The notes beneath the pieces were generated by a model. The model had not been told where the DNA came from. It did not search any database and saw only the letters and a list, made by a program, of their open reading frames with translations. Below, in pieces: positions 38,792 to 48,247 of a DNA stretch of 57,823 nt. This DNA is from Arenicellaceae bacterium. Its GTDB lineage: Bacteria; Pseudomonadota; Gammaproteobacteria; Arenicellales; Arenicellaceae. The stretch spans positions 1-57,823 of the forward strand of contig JAQWNC010000023.1 of assembly GCA_029246505.1 (NCBI GenBank), in the 5' to 3' direction. How positions within the stretch are numbered: position 1 is the first letter of the stretch; each line of letters begins with the position of its first letter. The position numbers and the translations under genes are program-made.

Positions 38792-38884
38792 TTAACCAAC
38801 CAATGCCCGCGCAACGTAATAAAATACAACAGTAAGTACGACCCCAGCGATAATAGTGCCTACAATTGAGTCTAATGGATTCAT
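38792..38884 (-). CDS. 30-residue single-helix membrane peptide (small ORF)
   Basis: ATG at 38884-38882, stop TAA at 38794-38792. A textbook ribosome binding site, GGAGG at 38894-38890, sits 5 bases upstream of the ATG. The peptide begins MNPLDSIVGT and is one hydrophobic helix (IIAGVVLTVVFYYVARAL) with a short polar N-terminus and one Arg near the end. That is the architecture of small membrane-complex subunits such as CydX or CcoQ types, but I recognise no specific family. It lies 65 bases upstream of the PuuD-like gene on the same strand and is probably co-transcribed with it. No strong competing frame. Confidence 0.72.
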   Translation of the reverse strand: MNPLDSIVGTIIAGVVLTVVFYYVARALVG

Positions 38885-38894
38885 TTTTGCCTCC

Positions 38895-39217
38895 TTTTCG
38901 ATAACAGCTTATATGGATAAAAAGTTCTAGAAAAAGTGAGTGTAGCATAGCTATACAACATAAATTTAGACCAAAATTCTACTAATACAATCTCGCATAC
39001 CAACCGCAACAATTCGTTAATAGAGCTACAATTCACCAGCACCGTTTATGCCTGGTATAGGCTCCTTGCGTACATATAAATCAATCCCGCGCAATAATAT
39101 CAATTCAACGTTTAATCAACAGGCTTGACCACACCGGCCGACTCAAAGACACTAAGCGCCGCTAAGGTTGGTTTATAATGCAAACTAAAATATAGGCAGT
39201 AATAATCAAGGTTAAAT
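38895..39217. promoter_or_regulatory. Divergent promoter region between the small membrane peptide and argG
   Basis: About 320 bases that must carry the argG promoter (plus) and that of the small peptide/PuuD-like unit (minus). A near palindrome, TAGCATAGCTA, with TGTA/TACA flanks, lies at about 38942-38958. I did not see a convincing ARG-box pair, RNA motif or gene. AT-rich sequence occurs in 39041-39120. Confidence 0.4.
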
Positions 39218-40426
39218 ATGGCAAAAGTTAATAAAGTAGTACTCGCCTATTCTGGAGGTCTGGACACATCAATCATTCTGAAATGGCTTCAGGAAGAATA
39301 CAGATGTGAAGTAGTAACGTTTACTGCAGACATTGGCCAAGGTGAGGAGGTTGAGCCCGCGCGTAATAAGGCTGAACAAATGGGCGTAAATGATATTTAT
39401 ATCGATGACCTCACTGAAGAGTTCGCATCTGATTTTGTTTTCCCGATGATGCGTGCAAACGCAATATACGAAGGTGAATACCGGTTAGGCACTTCAATCG
39501 CACGGCCGCTTATTGCCAAACGCCTTATAGAAATCGCCGCAGAAACTGGCGCTGATGCTATTTCGCACGGGGCCACAGGTAAAGGCAATGACCAGGTTCG
39601 CTTTGAGCTCGGCGCGTACGCGCTAAACCCAGACATAAAAGTTATCGCACCTTGGCGGGAATGGGAATTGAACTCGCGAGATAAATTACTTGCCTATGCC
39701 GATGAGCACGGCATTCCCGTAGAGAAAAAAGCTGACGGAAAATCCTTATACTCAATGGATGCAAATCTACTGCATATTTCATACGAAGGCGGTATTTTGG
39801 AAGACCCGTGGGCAGAAGCCGAAGATCAAATGTGGCGCTGGACCACCTCTCCGGAACAAGCACCTGACCAAGCAAAATATCTTGAACTTGAATTTAGTAA
39901 CGGTGACATTATTGGGGTTGATGGTGAACTAATGAGCCCTGCGAATATTATGCGACTGTTGAATAAAATCGGGGGGGAGCATGGTATTGGACGTGATGAT
40001 ATCGTCGAAAACCGATACGTAGGCATGAAATCACGTGGTTGTTATGAGACACCCGCCGGAACCATCATGTTGCGCGCACATCGCGCGATGGAATCACTAA
40101 CGCTCGATCGCGAGGTAGCACATCTTCGTGACGAGTTTATGCCGCGCTACGCCAAATTGATTTACAACGGTTACTGGTGGAGCCCGGAACGGGAAATGCT
40201 ACAAACTATGGTCGATGCATCTCAACAGCACGTCAACGGCACGGTGCGCCTAAAGTTATACAAAGGATCTGTCAGTATTACAGGGCGCAAATCTGACGAT
40301 TCGTTGTTTGACGAGCGCATCGCAACATTTGAAGACGATGATGGCGCCTACAACCAGGCCGATGCAGAAGGCTTCATTAAGCTAAATGCATTGCGCTTAC
40401 GTATTGGCGCGAAACGCAAACGTTAA
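39218..40426 (+). CDS. argG: Argininosuccinate synthase
   Basis: 402 residues, full length. It joins citrulline and aspartate with ATP. The PP-loop is [18 protein letters not shown] (residues ~7-24). Others: [46 protein letters not shown]-like [19 protein letters not shown], and [17 protein letters not shown] 39218 has a plausible AAGG upstream. It is divergent from argDF, which feed it citrulline, across the region containing the small membrane peptide. Confidence 0.97.
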   Translation: MAKVNKVVLAYSGGLDTSIILKWLQEEYRCEVVTFTADIGQGEEVEPARNKAEQMGVNDIYIDDLTEEFASDFVFPMMRANAIYEGEYRLGTSIARPLIAKRLIEIAAETGADAISHGATGKGNDQVRFELGAYALNPDIKVIAPWREWELNSRDKLLAYADEHGIPVEKKADGKSLYSMDANLLHISYEGGILEDPWAEAEDQMWRWTTSPEQAPDQAKYLELEFSNGDIIGVDGELMSPANIMRLLNKIGGEHGIGRDDIVENRYVGMKSRGCYETPAGTIMLRAHRAMESLTLDREVAHLRDEFMPRYAKLIYNGYWWSPEREMLQTMVDASQQHVNGTVRLKLYKGSVSITGRKSDDSLFDERIATFEDDDGAYNQADAEGFIKLNALRLRIGAKRKR

Positions 40427-40491
40427 TTCGCCTCCAAATTACTGCGGGAAAGACCAACAAATAATTCAATGGTGCGAACTGGAAATAGTCT

Positions 40492-40905
40492 ATGCTCTGG
40501 GTAAAAGCATTACATATTATTTTTATGGTGACTTGGATGGCAGGCATTTTTTACCTGCCACGGCTTTTTGTCTACCATTCCATGACCGAGAACCAGGCCA
40601 GCAAAGATCGGTTCAAAATAATGGAGCGTAAGCTATATCTTGGAATTATGATGCCGGGCATGATTCTAACGCTAGTTTCCGGCCTGTATTTATGGCTAGG
40701 TTATGGCTTTAGCGGTGGCTGGCTGCACGCTAAGCTCACCCTGGTTTCGCTATTAATCGCATACCATTTTTGGTGTGGCGCTACGGTAAAACTGTTCCTC
40801 AGCGACAACAACGAACGGTCTCATAAATTCTATCGAGTGGTAAACGAGTTACCTGTGCTATTACTATTCGCAATCGTTATTCTGGTTGTAGTTAAACCTT
40901 TCTAA
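40492..40905 (+). CDS. hemJ: Protoporphyrinogen oxidase HemJ (UPF0093)
   Basis: 137 residues, four membrane helices. HemJ oxidises protoporphyrinogen IX to protoporphyrin IX in the inner membrane in many proteobacteria that lack HemG or HemY. Conserved: [20 protein letters not shown] (His near residue 8, Arg near 24), [24 protein letters not shown] (conserved Lys) and YHFWCG. With hemE and hemF it supplies haem synthesis in this window. It starts 66 bases after argG. Confidence 0.9.
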   Translation: MLWVKALHIIFMVTWMAGIFYLPRLFVYHSMTENQASKDRFKIMERKLYLGIMMPGMILTLVSGLYLWLGYGFSGGWLHAKLTLVSLLIAYHFWCGATVKLFLSDNNERSHKFYRVVNELPVLLLFAIVILVVVKPF

Positions 40906-40918
40906 CGACCTAATCATA

Positions 40919-41380
40919 ATGTTTATCGTGGTGCTATATGAACCAGAGATCGCACCAAATACCGGGAATATCATTCGGTTATGCGCTAATACAGGTGCTG
41001 AGCTTCACTTAATTGAACCACTCGGATTTAGCCCTGATGCAAAAAAATTGCGTCGAGCAGGACTGGATTATCACGATTGGGTAAAAGTGAACACCCACAG
41101 TAGCTACGATGATTTTTACGCCGGACATGCAGGAAGAGTTTTTACCTTATCTACCCACCACTCAAATCCGTACAGCGAAGCAGAGTTCACACCCGGCGAT
41201 GCTTTTGTCTTTGGCCCGGAGACACGGGGCCTACCGCAGCCAGTTCGAAATAGCGTTCCAGTTGATCAACGATTAGTGCTCCCGATGGTCCCGAACAATC
41301 GAAGCCTTAATCTGTCAAATTCTGTTGCCGTAGTGGTGTTCGAAGCATGGCGGCAACTAGGCTTTTCGGGTGCGCAATAA
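40919..41380 (+). CDS. trmL: tRNA (cytidine/uridine-34 2'-O)-methyltransferase TrmL
   Basis: 153 residues. SPOUT-class methyltransferase that 2'-O-methylates the wobble base of tRNA-Leu. N-terminal [20 protein letters not shown], the SAM-knot elements FGPETRGLP and [20 protein letters not shown] are all present. Only 13 bases separate it from hemJ. Confidence 0.94.
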   Translation: MFIVVLYEPEIAPNTGNIIRLCANTGAELHLIEPLGFSPDAKKLRRAGLDYHDWVKVNTHSSYDDFYAGHAGRVFTLSTHHSNPYSEAEFTPGDAFVFGPETRGLPQPVRNSVPVDQRLVLPMVPNNRSLNLSNSVAVVVFEAWRQLGFSGAQ

Positions 41381-41412
41381 CAGAAGTTATTTACTAAAAC
41401 TTACAGAAAATC

Positions 41413-41435
41413 GATAGATAGATAGATAGTATACT
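41413..41435 (+). repeat. GATA tetranucleotide repeat next to a -10-like TATACT
   Basis: Four GATA units plus GATAG (41413-41429) abut TATACT (41430-41435) about 48 bases before the Yip1 ATG. A TTACAG hexamer at 41401-41406 is 23 bases upstream of TATACT. Length change in the repeat would shift that spacing, so expression could be phase-variable, but the promoter is only inferred. Confidence 0.5.
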
Positions 41436-41482
41436 TTGGTGAAATCAGGCCCCGCCTAAACAAGCACTTGGAGGAAAGAACT

Positions 41483-42190
41483 ATGTCAGAGTCTAGTAGT
41501 TTCAGCATTGAAGTAGTAATTACGCAAATAAAACAGATCATTACTGATCCGGCAGGTTTTTACAAAAACATGCCAAAAACCGGTGGCTACGGTGAACCAA
41601 TTATATTTGTACTGGTATCTACACTGGCCGGAGGTATAGTGTATGCGGGCCTATCTATAATTGGCTTGACCCCGGGTCCAGGTATCGGTATTGGCGCTAT
41701 AATAGCCTTCCCCATCGGCGGGTTAATTGGCAGCTTCGTTCTTTCGGCAATATTGTTTGTTATATGGAAGTTAATGGGGTCACCAGAAAATTTTGAAACT
41801 TCCTATCGGTGTGTCGCTTATTCCTTCGGGCTAATGCCAGTTTTAGCTGTATGTATGGTGGTTCCGTATCTCGGCACTATAATTCGCACTTTGTGGGGGA
41901 CCTGGCTGGCAATAATTCAAAGTACCGAAGTGCATGGTAGAGCGAAACCGACGGCAACGATGGTTTTTGGAATACTTGCCGCTCTGATGGTATTCACCGG
42001 GCTAAGCGCTGAATACGCGTCTCGTCAAGCGATGGAGCAAGCAGAAGAATACCTTCAGGGCTCAAGTGAAGCACAATCAAACGCCCTGGAAAATCTAGAG
42101 GATATGAGCTCAGAAGATATGGGCAAAGCTGTCGGTGAGTTTATGAAAGGCCTTCAAGAAGCATCCAAGCAGAGCGAAGAAGGTCAATAA
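41483..42190 (+). CDS. Yip1-domain membrane protein
   Basis: About 235 residues. Four or five helices (VSTLAGGIVYAGLSIIGLTP, GLIGSFVLSAILFVIWKLMG, FGLMPVLAVCMVVPYLGT, VFGILAALMVFTGLSA) match the YIP1 family of small membrane proteins of unknown bacterial function. The C-terminal ~50 residues are acidic and alpha-helical (EQAEEYLQGSSEAQSNALEN, KGLQEASKQSEEGQ), presumably a cytoplasmic coiled region. GGAGG 8 bases before ATG 41483 decides the start; an upstream TTG at 41468 is not needed. Confidence 0.8.
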   Translation: MSESSSFSIEVVITQIKQIITDPAGFYKNMPKTGGYGEPIIFVLVSTLAGGIVYAGLSIIGLTPGPGIGIGAIIAFPIGGLIGSFVLSAILFVIWKLMGSPENFETSYRCVAYSFGLMPVLAVCMVVPYLGTIIRTLWGTWLAIIQSTEVHGRAKPTATMVFGILAALMVFTGLSAEYASRQAMEQAEEYLQGSSEAQSNALENLEDMSSEDMGKAVGEFMKGLQEASKQSEEGQ

Positions 42191-42219
42191 CAATCTATTA
42201 ACCAGTTTCTGAACCTGAA

Positions 42220-42248
42220 ACCGGGGCAGCCTGTTCAGCTGCCCCGGT
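42220..42248 (+). terminator. Strong GC-rich hairpin, probably bidirectional terminator
   Basis: An 11-bp perfect stem, ACCGGGGCAGC (42220-42230) with GCTGCCCCGGT (42238-42248), has a 7-base loop. It sits 29 bases after the Yip1 stop and just beyond the thiC relic end on the other strand. The T-runs on both sides are weak. A second perfect 8-bp stem, GAATAGTA/TACTATTC (42265-42272 with 42278-42285), spans the relic's stop codon. Confidence 0.7.
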
Positions 42249-42279
42249 ACTTTGTATCTAGTAAGAATAGTAAAAACTA

Positions 42280-42713
<434 letters not shown>

Positions 42714-42754
42714 AATTAGTTCCTTAATAGCCCTTTTCAAAGCTCATTTTAATC

Positions 42755-42820
42755 GAAAAGAAACTAACATTCGCTGGATTCACAACCCGTTGGCGGCAGC
42801 TGATGGTCAATAGCGAATCA
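42755..42820 (-). promoter_or_regulatory. Possible remnant of a TPP riboswitch upstream of the thiC relic
   Basis: Reading minus about 50-100 bases before the relic ATG, the stretch AATCCAGCGAATGTTAG resembles the 3' conserved arm of the thi-box (consensus around GCCAGCG-AGGGAA). The 5' arm with its CTGAGA signature is not recognisable. It is in the right place for a decayed riboswitch; the match is short, so the call is tentative. Confidence 0.3.
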
Positions 42821-42959
42821 AGCAAAGAAATATAAAACTATCGCAACTATATTGAGTTGCCCTTTGTTACTCTTTGCAGCATATAATTCAACCATAAAAT
42901 GGAAATACAGTGTTTCAATATCTTCGATGTTAGGCGCCATCAATGTCGATATTAAAATT

Positions 42960-44351
42960 ATGCCGACCAAATTAGAAATTAGATTTATTAGTTGCATGCT
43001 GGCTCTTTCATCTGCGTCAGCTTTCGCGCAAGTAGAGCCTATTGCATCGATCGAAGCGGGTTCCGACCTCGTAGAGATACTTTCTGACGCACGTGCTAAT
43101 GACCCAACGTATCAGGCAAGTAAACTTCGATTGGATGCCGACCTTGAAGGCTTACCTGAAGCTCGTTCGTCTTTATTTCCACAGATATCTGCCAATGTTA
43201 TCGGAAACGATATCGATGAATCTGCATCTGTAACTGGGGGCAATAACCCTTTTCTCGTGCAAGGTAACGTAATGTATACGGCGCACTCATATGGACTGCA
43301 GTTGCGTCAGGTGATTTTCAGTCCTGCAATATTTTCACAAGTTAGGCGCGCCCAAATTGAAGCGGAAATCGCCAATGCCGGACTAGAAATTGCCAATCAA
43401 GATTTACTCCTTCGCGCTGCCCGAGGCTATTTTGAGGTCCTTCTGGCGAATGACAATTTAGATCTCGCATCTGCGAACCTTAAGTCTTCTGAAGAGCAGT
43501 ATAGGCAAATTGAAAGTCGCTATGAGGTTGGTTTAGCGACAAGGGCAGATTTCCAGCAGGCCCTTGCTCGATGGCAAACTGCAATTGCAGACGATATTGT
43601 TGCGCGTAATAGCATGCAGAGCATCGAGCGAATTCTGGAGGTTATTACGGATACTCGTTACTCAAATTTAGCCGATTTGCCAGACGATACAGACGTATCA
43701 CTTGTGCTTGCCGGCATTGATCGAACAAGCTGGATTAAATTGGTAGAAGAGAATAATTTATCTCTGTACCAGCAGCAGTTGCGACTAGAAGTCGCGGGAC
43801 GCTCTGTAGACATTGAGAAGGCCGGCCATTATCCAACTCTTGATGCGGTTATTGATTACGGCACACGGGTCAACAACGGTGGCCTATTTGGTGCGGCAAC
43901 ACGCAATCAGACTACTAATGCATCACTTCAACTCTCTATCCCGATATTTACCGGTGGCCGAGTTCAAAGTCGTATACGGTCTGCCAACTACGAATTTGAG
44001 GCCGTTCGCCAAGACCTCTCTTTCACCCACAGCCAAGTAATGACTGATGCCGAAAATCTGCTTGATCAATTATCTAGCCAAATACAAATAATTGAAGCTC
44101 TATCCAAAGCCGTCGAAGCAAATGAGCTCGCACTTGAAGCAAAACAAGAAGGTTTTAAAGCGGGTATAGAGACAAATTTGAACGTTCTTGATGCGCAACG
44201 TGATCTATTCCAGGCCAGCTTAAATTATAACCGTGCTAGATACGATACGTTGATATTAAGGCTACAGCTCGAGCAAATCGCTGGTAATTTGAGTGATATG
44301 CATCTGGGACAATTAAATGTGATGTTGGTCCCGCCACCCTCTGGCAGATAA
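42960..44351 (+). CDS. tolC: TolC-family outer-membrane efflux protein
   Basis: About 463 residues. I placed the start at ATG 42960 because MPTKLEIRFISCMLALSSASAFAQ is a clean signal peptide; longer in-frame starts (42852 or 42927) have no ribosome binding site or homology. The mature protein has the two-repeat coiled-coil barrel pattern: LADARANDPTYQASKLRL-type start (LSDARANDPTYQASKLRLDA), RYEVGLATRADFQQALA, then a second repeat ending EGFKAGIETNLNVLDAQRDLF. It exports drugs or type I substrates with an inner-membrane partner not seen here. The symbol rests on the family only. Confidence 0.88.
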   Translation: MPTKLEIRFISCMLALSSASAFAQVEPIASIEAGSDLVEILSDARANDPTYQASKLRLDADLEGLPEARSSLFPQISANVIGNDIDESASVTGGNNPFLVQGNVMYTAHSYGLQLRQVIFSPAIFSQVRRAQIEAEIANAGLEIANQDLLLRAARGYFEVLLANDNLDLASANLKSSEEQYRQIESRYEVGLATRADFQQALARWQTAIADDIVARNSMQSIERILEVITDTRYSNLADLPDDTDVSLVLAGIDRTSWIKLVEENNLSLYQQQLRLEVAGRSVDIEKAGHYPTLDAVIDYGTRVNNGGLFGAATRNQTTNASLQLSIPIFTGGRVQSRIRSANYEFEAVRQDLSFTHSQVMTDAENLLDQLSSQIQIIEALSKAVEANELALEAKQEGFKAGIETNLNVLDAQRDLFQASLNYNRARYDTLILRLQLEQIAGNLSDMHLGQLNVMLVPPPSGR

Positions 44352-44363
44352 AAACGCGTTTGC

Positions 44364-45626
44364 CTAGATAAAGCCTTTGGTATTTAGAAGCGCTGAGACC
44401 TTTGCTAGTGCCCCGGAATGGTCAAGTATCAATTGCTTTCCCAGCTGGCCACAATCATGCCGTAAATTGGGGTCACTCAAAAGACGATTGACCACTTCGA
44501 ATAGTTGATCTTCGTCATTAATCTGAAACCCTGCTCGAGTATCTACAACCCAGCGACTTATCTCGGCAAAGTTAAACATATGTGGACCAAAGCAAACCGA
44601 AACACCTAACGCACACGGTTCCAACAAATTTTGGCCTCCCAGTTCAACTAAACTGCCACCAACAAAGGCAACGTCAGCCACCCCATAGAGCAGTGACAAC
44701 TCGCCCATAGTATCAGCAAGATACACATCGGTACCGGTATCTAATTTGTCTACCTGTGACCGACGAGCAAGCTTAAAACCAAAGCGTCTAGAAAGTCTGG
44801 CGACAGAGTCAAAACGCTCGGGGTGTCGAGGCGCCAACACTAATAATAATTTTGGGTGAACTTGCCTTATGCGCTGAAATACTCGCAGTATAATTTGCTC
44901 CTCGCCGTCACGGGTACTACCACAAATCCAGACAGGTCGATCACCCGCGATCTTGCGGCGTATATCTTGTGCGGCTTCACCAGTACTAGCAGGTATTGCC
45001 GCATCAACCTTTATGCTTCCGGTTACATGTGAGCGCTCAGCCGGTGCCCCAATCGACACAATACGTAAAGCGTCATCCTCGCTTTGGATTAAAAATAATT
45101 TTACCGCACCAAGCAAGGGAGCAAACAATGACCGAAATCTTGCATACCGCTCCCTTGATCGATCTGACAAGCGCACATTTATGTACGCCAAGCGCACATT
45201 ATTTTTCTGACACTCGCGGATTAAATTAGGCCAAATTTCGGTTTCCACAATTAAACCAACTTGTGGCCGAATCCTAGACAAAAATTGTCGAACACCCATG
45301 CCAGTGTCATAGGGCAAATAACAATGCTCAACACGACCAGCGAATAATTGATCTACCGTGATTGAGCCGGTGGGTGTGGTTGTAGTCACACAAATTTTAC
45401 AGTTCGGGCGTTCTCTTAAAATAGATTGTACTAATGGCGCTATCGCTCGCACTTCACCAACTGAGACCGCATGTATCCAACAATCAATCGGCCCCTCAAT
45501 AGTTACTAAACCAAACCTTTCACCCCAACGTTGCCAGTAAGCTCTATTGCGAAACCCTTTGACCAATTGCATTAACAAGGTCACGGGTAGCAATAAATAC
45601 ATCATAAGGCGATAAATTATTAGCAT
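44364..45626 (-). CDS. waaA: 3-deoxy-D-manno-octulosonic acid transferase (KdtA)
   Basis: About 420 residues, full length. It adds Kdo to lipid A on the cytoplasmic side of the inner membrane. An N-terminal helix ([19 protein letters not shown]) is followed by CWIHAVSVGEVRAI (catalytic Glu), VGLIVETEIWPNL, CGSTRDGEEQ and the sugar-nucleotide pocket FVGGSLVELGGQNLLEPCALG. ATG 45626 is usual; its A overlaps the hemF TGA (TGATG), so coupling with hemF is likely. A longer in-frame start lies inside hemF and is unlikely. It converges with tolC. Confidence 0.94.
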   Translation of the reverse strand: MLIIYRLMMYLLLPVTLLMQLVKGFRNRAYWQRWGERFGLVTIEGPIDCWIHAVSVGEVRAIAPLVQSILRERPNCKICVTTTTPTGSITVDQLFAGRVEHCYLPYDTGMGVRQFLSRIRPQVGLIVETEIWPNLIRECQKNNVRLAYINVRLSDRSRERYARFRSLFAPLLGAVKLFLIQSEDDALRIVSIGAPAERSHVTGSIKVDAAIPASTGEAAQDIRRKIAGDRPVWICGSTRDGEEQIILRVFQRIRQVHPKLLLVLAPRHPERFDSVARLSRRFGFKLARRSQVDKLDTGTDVYLADTMGELSLLYGVADVAFVGGSLVELGGQNLLEPCALGVSVCFGPHMFNFAEISRWVVDTRAGFQINDEDQLFEVVNRLLSDPNLRHDCGQLGKQLILDHSGALAKVSALLNTKGFI

Positions 45627-46549
45627 CAGGCAAGCCAATCGCGCGCAATAAGATAATGTTCTATTAAATTTTGCTCCGCCGAGCCGGCCCGCGGAGACAG
45701 GCCGTACTCCCAACGAACCAACGGCGGCAAACTCATTAAGATAGATTCTGTCCGACCACCACTTTGTAACCCAAACAAAGTTCCTCGATCAAAAACGAGA
45801 TTGAACTCAACATAGCGGCCACGACGATACAACTGCCACTGCCGTTCTTTCTCTCCCCAAGGTGTCTCGTGCCTACGCTTTAGTATTGGCAAATAAGCAG
45901 GCAAAAAATGATTTCCAACACTGCACATAAAAGAAAATGCGGTTAGAAAATCTGGTGAATTCAGATCATCAAAAAATAATCCCCCAACACCGCGCTGTTC
46001 TTCTCGATGCTTTAGATAAAAGTACTCATCACACCATACCTTATACTTCTCATGAGCACCTTCCTCAAAACCTTCACAAGCTGTTCGAGAAATTGTGTGC
46101 CAATGCACTACATCTTCGTCAAAACCGTAATAAGGAGTTAGATCAAATCCACCGCCAAACCACCAAACCGGGTTCGAGGTATTCTGGTCAGCAATAAAAA
46201 ATCTTACGTTTGCATGTGATGTAGGTGCGAAGGGATTCAATGGATGAATAACCAGAGATACTCCTAAGGCCTCAAACGCCTTACCTGCGAGATCTGGGCG
46301 TTGATTGGTCGCTGACGCTGGCAACGATTCTCCCTTTATATGAGAAAAATTAACTCCGCCTTTTTCAATAACCGAGCCCTCAGCAAGTACTCGACTTTGC
46401 CCGTCCCCGCCGGACTCATAGTCCCACCGATCCTCCTGGAATTTACCACCATCTACGCCCTCGAGTCCGCGACAGACACTATTCTGCAGCTCGAGTAAGT
46501 AATCTCTTACTACCGATATATTAGGTGTGTTTTCTATTTCTTTATTCAT
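45626..46549 (-). CDS. hemF: Coproporphyrinogen III oxidase, oxygen-dependent
   Basis: 307 residues, full length. It makes protoporphyrinogen IX from coproporphyrinogen III using O2, between HemE and HemJ. Motifs: [70 protein letters not shown], and [20 protein letters not shown]. Oxygen dependence fits an aerobic lifestyle. It follows tsaC by 21 bases. Confidence 0.97.
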   Translation of the reverse strand: MNKEIENTPNISVVRDYLLELQNSVCRGLEGVDGGKFQEDRWDYESGGDGQSRVLAEGSVIEKGGVNFSHIKGESLPASATNQRPDLAGKAFEALGVSLVIHPLNPFAPTSHANVRFFIADQNTSNPVWWFGGGFDLTPYYGFDEDVVHWHTISRTACEGFEEGAHEKYKVWCDEYFYLKHREEQRGVGGLFFDDLNSPDFLTAFSFMCSVGNHFLPAYLPILKRRHETPWGEKERQWQLYRRGRYVEFNLVFDRGTLFGLQSGGRTESILMSLPPLVRWEYGLSPRAGSAEQNLIEHYLIARDWLA

Positions 46550-46570
46550 AAGCTACGTTCAATTAACCGC

Positions 46571-47137
46571 CTATTTGGACGTACCACGAAGTAATATGCC
46601 GCTTGACCCGTCCCGTATTTCGGTAGCGTTTACCAAATTACCGATCTTGCCATGAACCAGGCTTTGTAACCGACCTCCGAAACATTTACTTACTTGCTGT
46701 GCTGATGTAAACGCAGGCCGCCCCTGAATATTCGCGCTCGTCGAGACGATTGGTCCACCAAATAATGAACATAAGCGTGCTGCCACAGGATGAGCAGTAA
46801 CACGAACGGCAATACCAGAATGCCCCCCAACCAACCATCGGTCTAGCGGTATTGCTGCAGGAACAACCCAAGTATACGGCCCAGGCCAGCCAGAAATAAT
46901 ATTCTCGTATTGTTCGCTGACCCGAATATCAACCCAGGATTCGAGTTGCTCCACGTTCGACGCAACAAGAATCAGACCTTTATCCCTTTTTCTTTTCTTT
47001 AGATTCAATAGCCTTCGAACGGCAATATTATTTTCAGGGTCACAACCCAAACCAAAACAAGATTCGGTTGGGTAGGCGATTATACCGCCAGCCCGCATGG
47101 CATTGACGGCATCGCAAAGGCTAGCATGGCTAACCAT
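46571..47137 (-). CDS. tsaC: Threonylcarbamoyl-AMP synthase TsaC
   Basis: 188 residues. First step of t6A37 tRNA modification (threonine, bicarbonate and ATP). YrdC-type motifs: GGIIAYPTESCFGLGCDP near the start, the K-R-x-R substrate patch in LNLKKRKRDKGLILVASN, and PIVSTSANIQGRPA. The short length (no Sua5 C-terminal domain) indicates the TsaC rather than TsaC2 form. It starts 8 bases after purE. Confidence 0.93.
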   Translation of the reverse strand: MVSHASLCDAVNAMRAGGIIAYPTESCFGLGCDPENNIAVRRLLNLKKRKRDKGLILVASNVEQLESWVDIRVSEQYENIISGWPGPYTWVVPAAIPLDRWLVGGHSGIAVRVTAHPVAARLCSLFGGPIVSTSANIQGRPAFTSAQQVSKCFGGRLQSLVHGKIGNLVNATEIRDGSSGILLRGTSK

Positions 47138-47145
47138 TTAGAATG

Positions 47146-47652
47146 CTATGTATTCTGAGCAGACTGCAGTTTACGATCTTTCTCAAGCACTGCCTCTGCG
47201 GCTTCAGCTCTTTCACTAACAACTCGCTCAGCTAAGTCGCTATCGGAAATAGACAGTATCTGAGCAGCCAGATACGCGGCGTTCTTTGCTCCCGCCCTCC
47301 CAATAGCAACTGATGCAACGGGAACACCGCCCGGCATCTGCACTGTTGAAAGCAGTGCGTCCTGACCATTTAGGGGCCCTCCATCCATGGGCACGCCAAT
47401 CACGGGTTTCAGCGTTAGTCCTGCTACCGTTCCTGCCAAATGTGCAGCTAGTCCGGCGGCAGCAATAAACACACAACAGCCTCGCGCTTCGGCGTCTTTA
47501 ACATAGGCATGCGTTGCAGCTGGCGTTCTATGGGCCGAGGTTATTTTTACTTCACGCGGGACTAATAATTTGTCCAGAATGTCCAAAGTATTTTGCATTA
47601 CTGGCAAGTCTGAATCAGACCCCATTAACACTGCCACAAAAGGTTTTGTCAT
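47146..47652 (-). CDS. purE: N5-carboxyaminoimidazole ribonucleotide mutase (PurE)
   Basis: 168 residues, class I PurE. It converts N5-CAIR to CAIR in purine synthesis. Motifs: VLMGSDSDLPVM, VKITSAHRTPAA (catalytic His) and PVIGVPMDGGPLNGQDALLS-VQMPGGVPVA. PurK, its usual partner, is not in the window. It starts a small unit with tsaC, hemF and waaA; the 92-base gap upstream to folA may hold a promoter. Confidence 0.95.
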   Translation of the reverse strand: MTKPFVAVLMGSDSDLPVMQNTLDILDKLLVPREVKITSAHRTPAATHAYVKDAEARGCCVFIAAAGLAAHLAGTVAGLTLKPVIGVPMDGGPLNGQDALLSTVQMPGGVPVASVAIGRAGAKNAAYLAAQILSISDSDLAERVVSERAEAAEAVLEKDRKLQSAQNT

Positions 47653-47744
47653 TATCAGTTTCCGTAAAAAATCGAAATTATAGTATTCTGAAGCGCAGAC
47701 CGCATCCGATAATACTCCTTATATAGTCTATATATGGGCAAGTT

Positions 47745-48236
47745 CTACGATCGAATGTAACTAACGTATGCGAACACAGGCAAACTATCCGGATGATGTA
47801 CTCGGGAGCTCTCGATGTACCCGTATTCATCGAAATCTGGAAACCATACATCAACTTGCACGGGCGTATCATCGACCTCGGTCAGTTCCAGACGATGCGC
47901 ACAGTCTAAAAACAAGTCATATATCTCGCTTCCACCGATAACAAAAATTCGTTCCTCACCTGCAGCCAAATCTAACGCCTTATCTGACGAAGACGCGCAG
48001 TCAACCCCAATATGCGACCAGCCTTTATTCCGCGTGATAACTATGTTCTGTCGACCGGGAAGCGGGCGGCCTATGGAATCGAAAGTTTTTCTACCCATTA
48101 TGATCGGTGATCCCATAGTCATCTGCTTGAACCGGGGCAAATCCCCCGGTATCTGCCAAAGTAGCTTATTTTGATACCCCAGCTCCCGATTCTTACCAAT
48201 AGCCGCAATTAAAACAACTTCAGGTGAATCAGTCAT
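47745..48236 (-). CDS. folA: Dihydrofolate reductase
   Basis: 163 residues. It regenerates tetrahydrofolate consumed by ThyA, encoded 11 bases upstream. Motifs: VVLIAAIGKNRELGYQNKLLW (catalytic-loop; Asp of E. coli numbered 27 aligns with IPGDLPRFK), IIMGRKTFDSIGRPLPGR, and the NADPH-binding RIFVIGGSEIYDLF. The ATG at 48236 gives MTDSPEVVLIAAI. Confidence 0.95.
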   Translation of the reverse strand: MTDSPEVVLIAAIGKNRELGYQNKLLWQIPGDLPRFKQMTMGSPIIMGRKTFDSIGRPLPGRQNIVITRNKGWSHIGVDCASSSDKALDLAAGEERIFVIGGSEIYDLFLDCAHRLELTEVDDTPVQVDVWFPDFDEYGYIESSRVHHPDSLPVFAYVSYIRS

Positions 48237-48247
48237 TTTGTCATACC

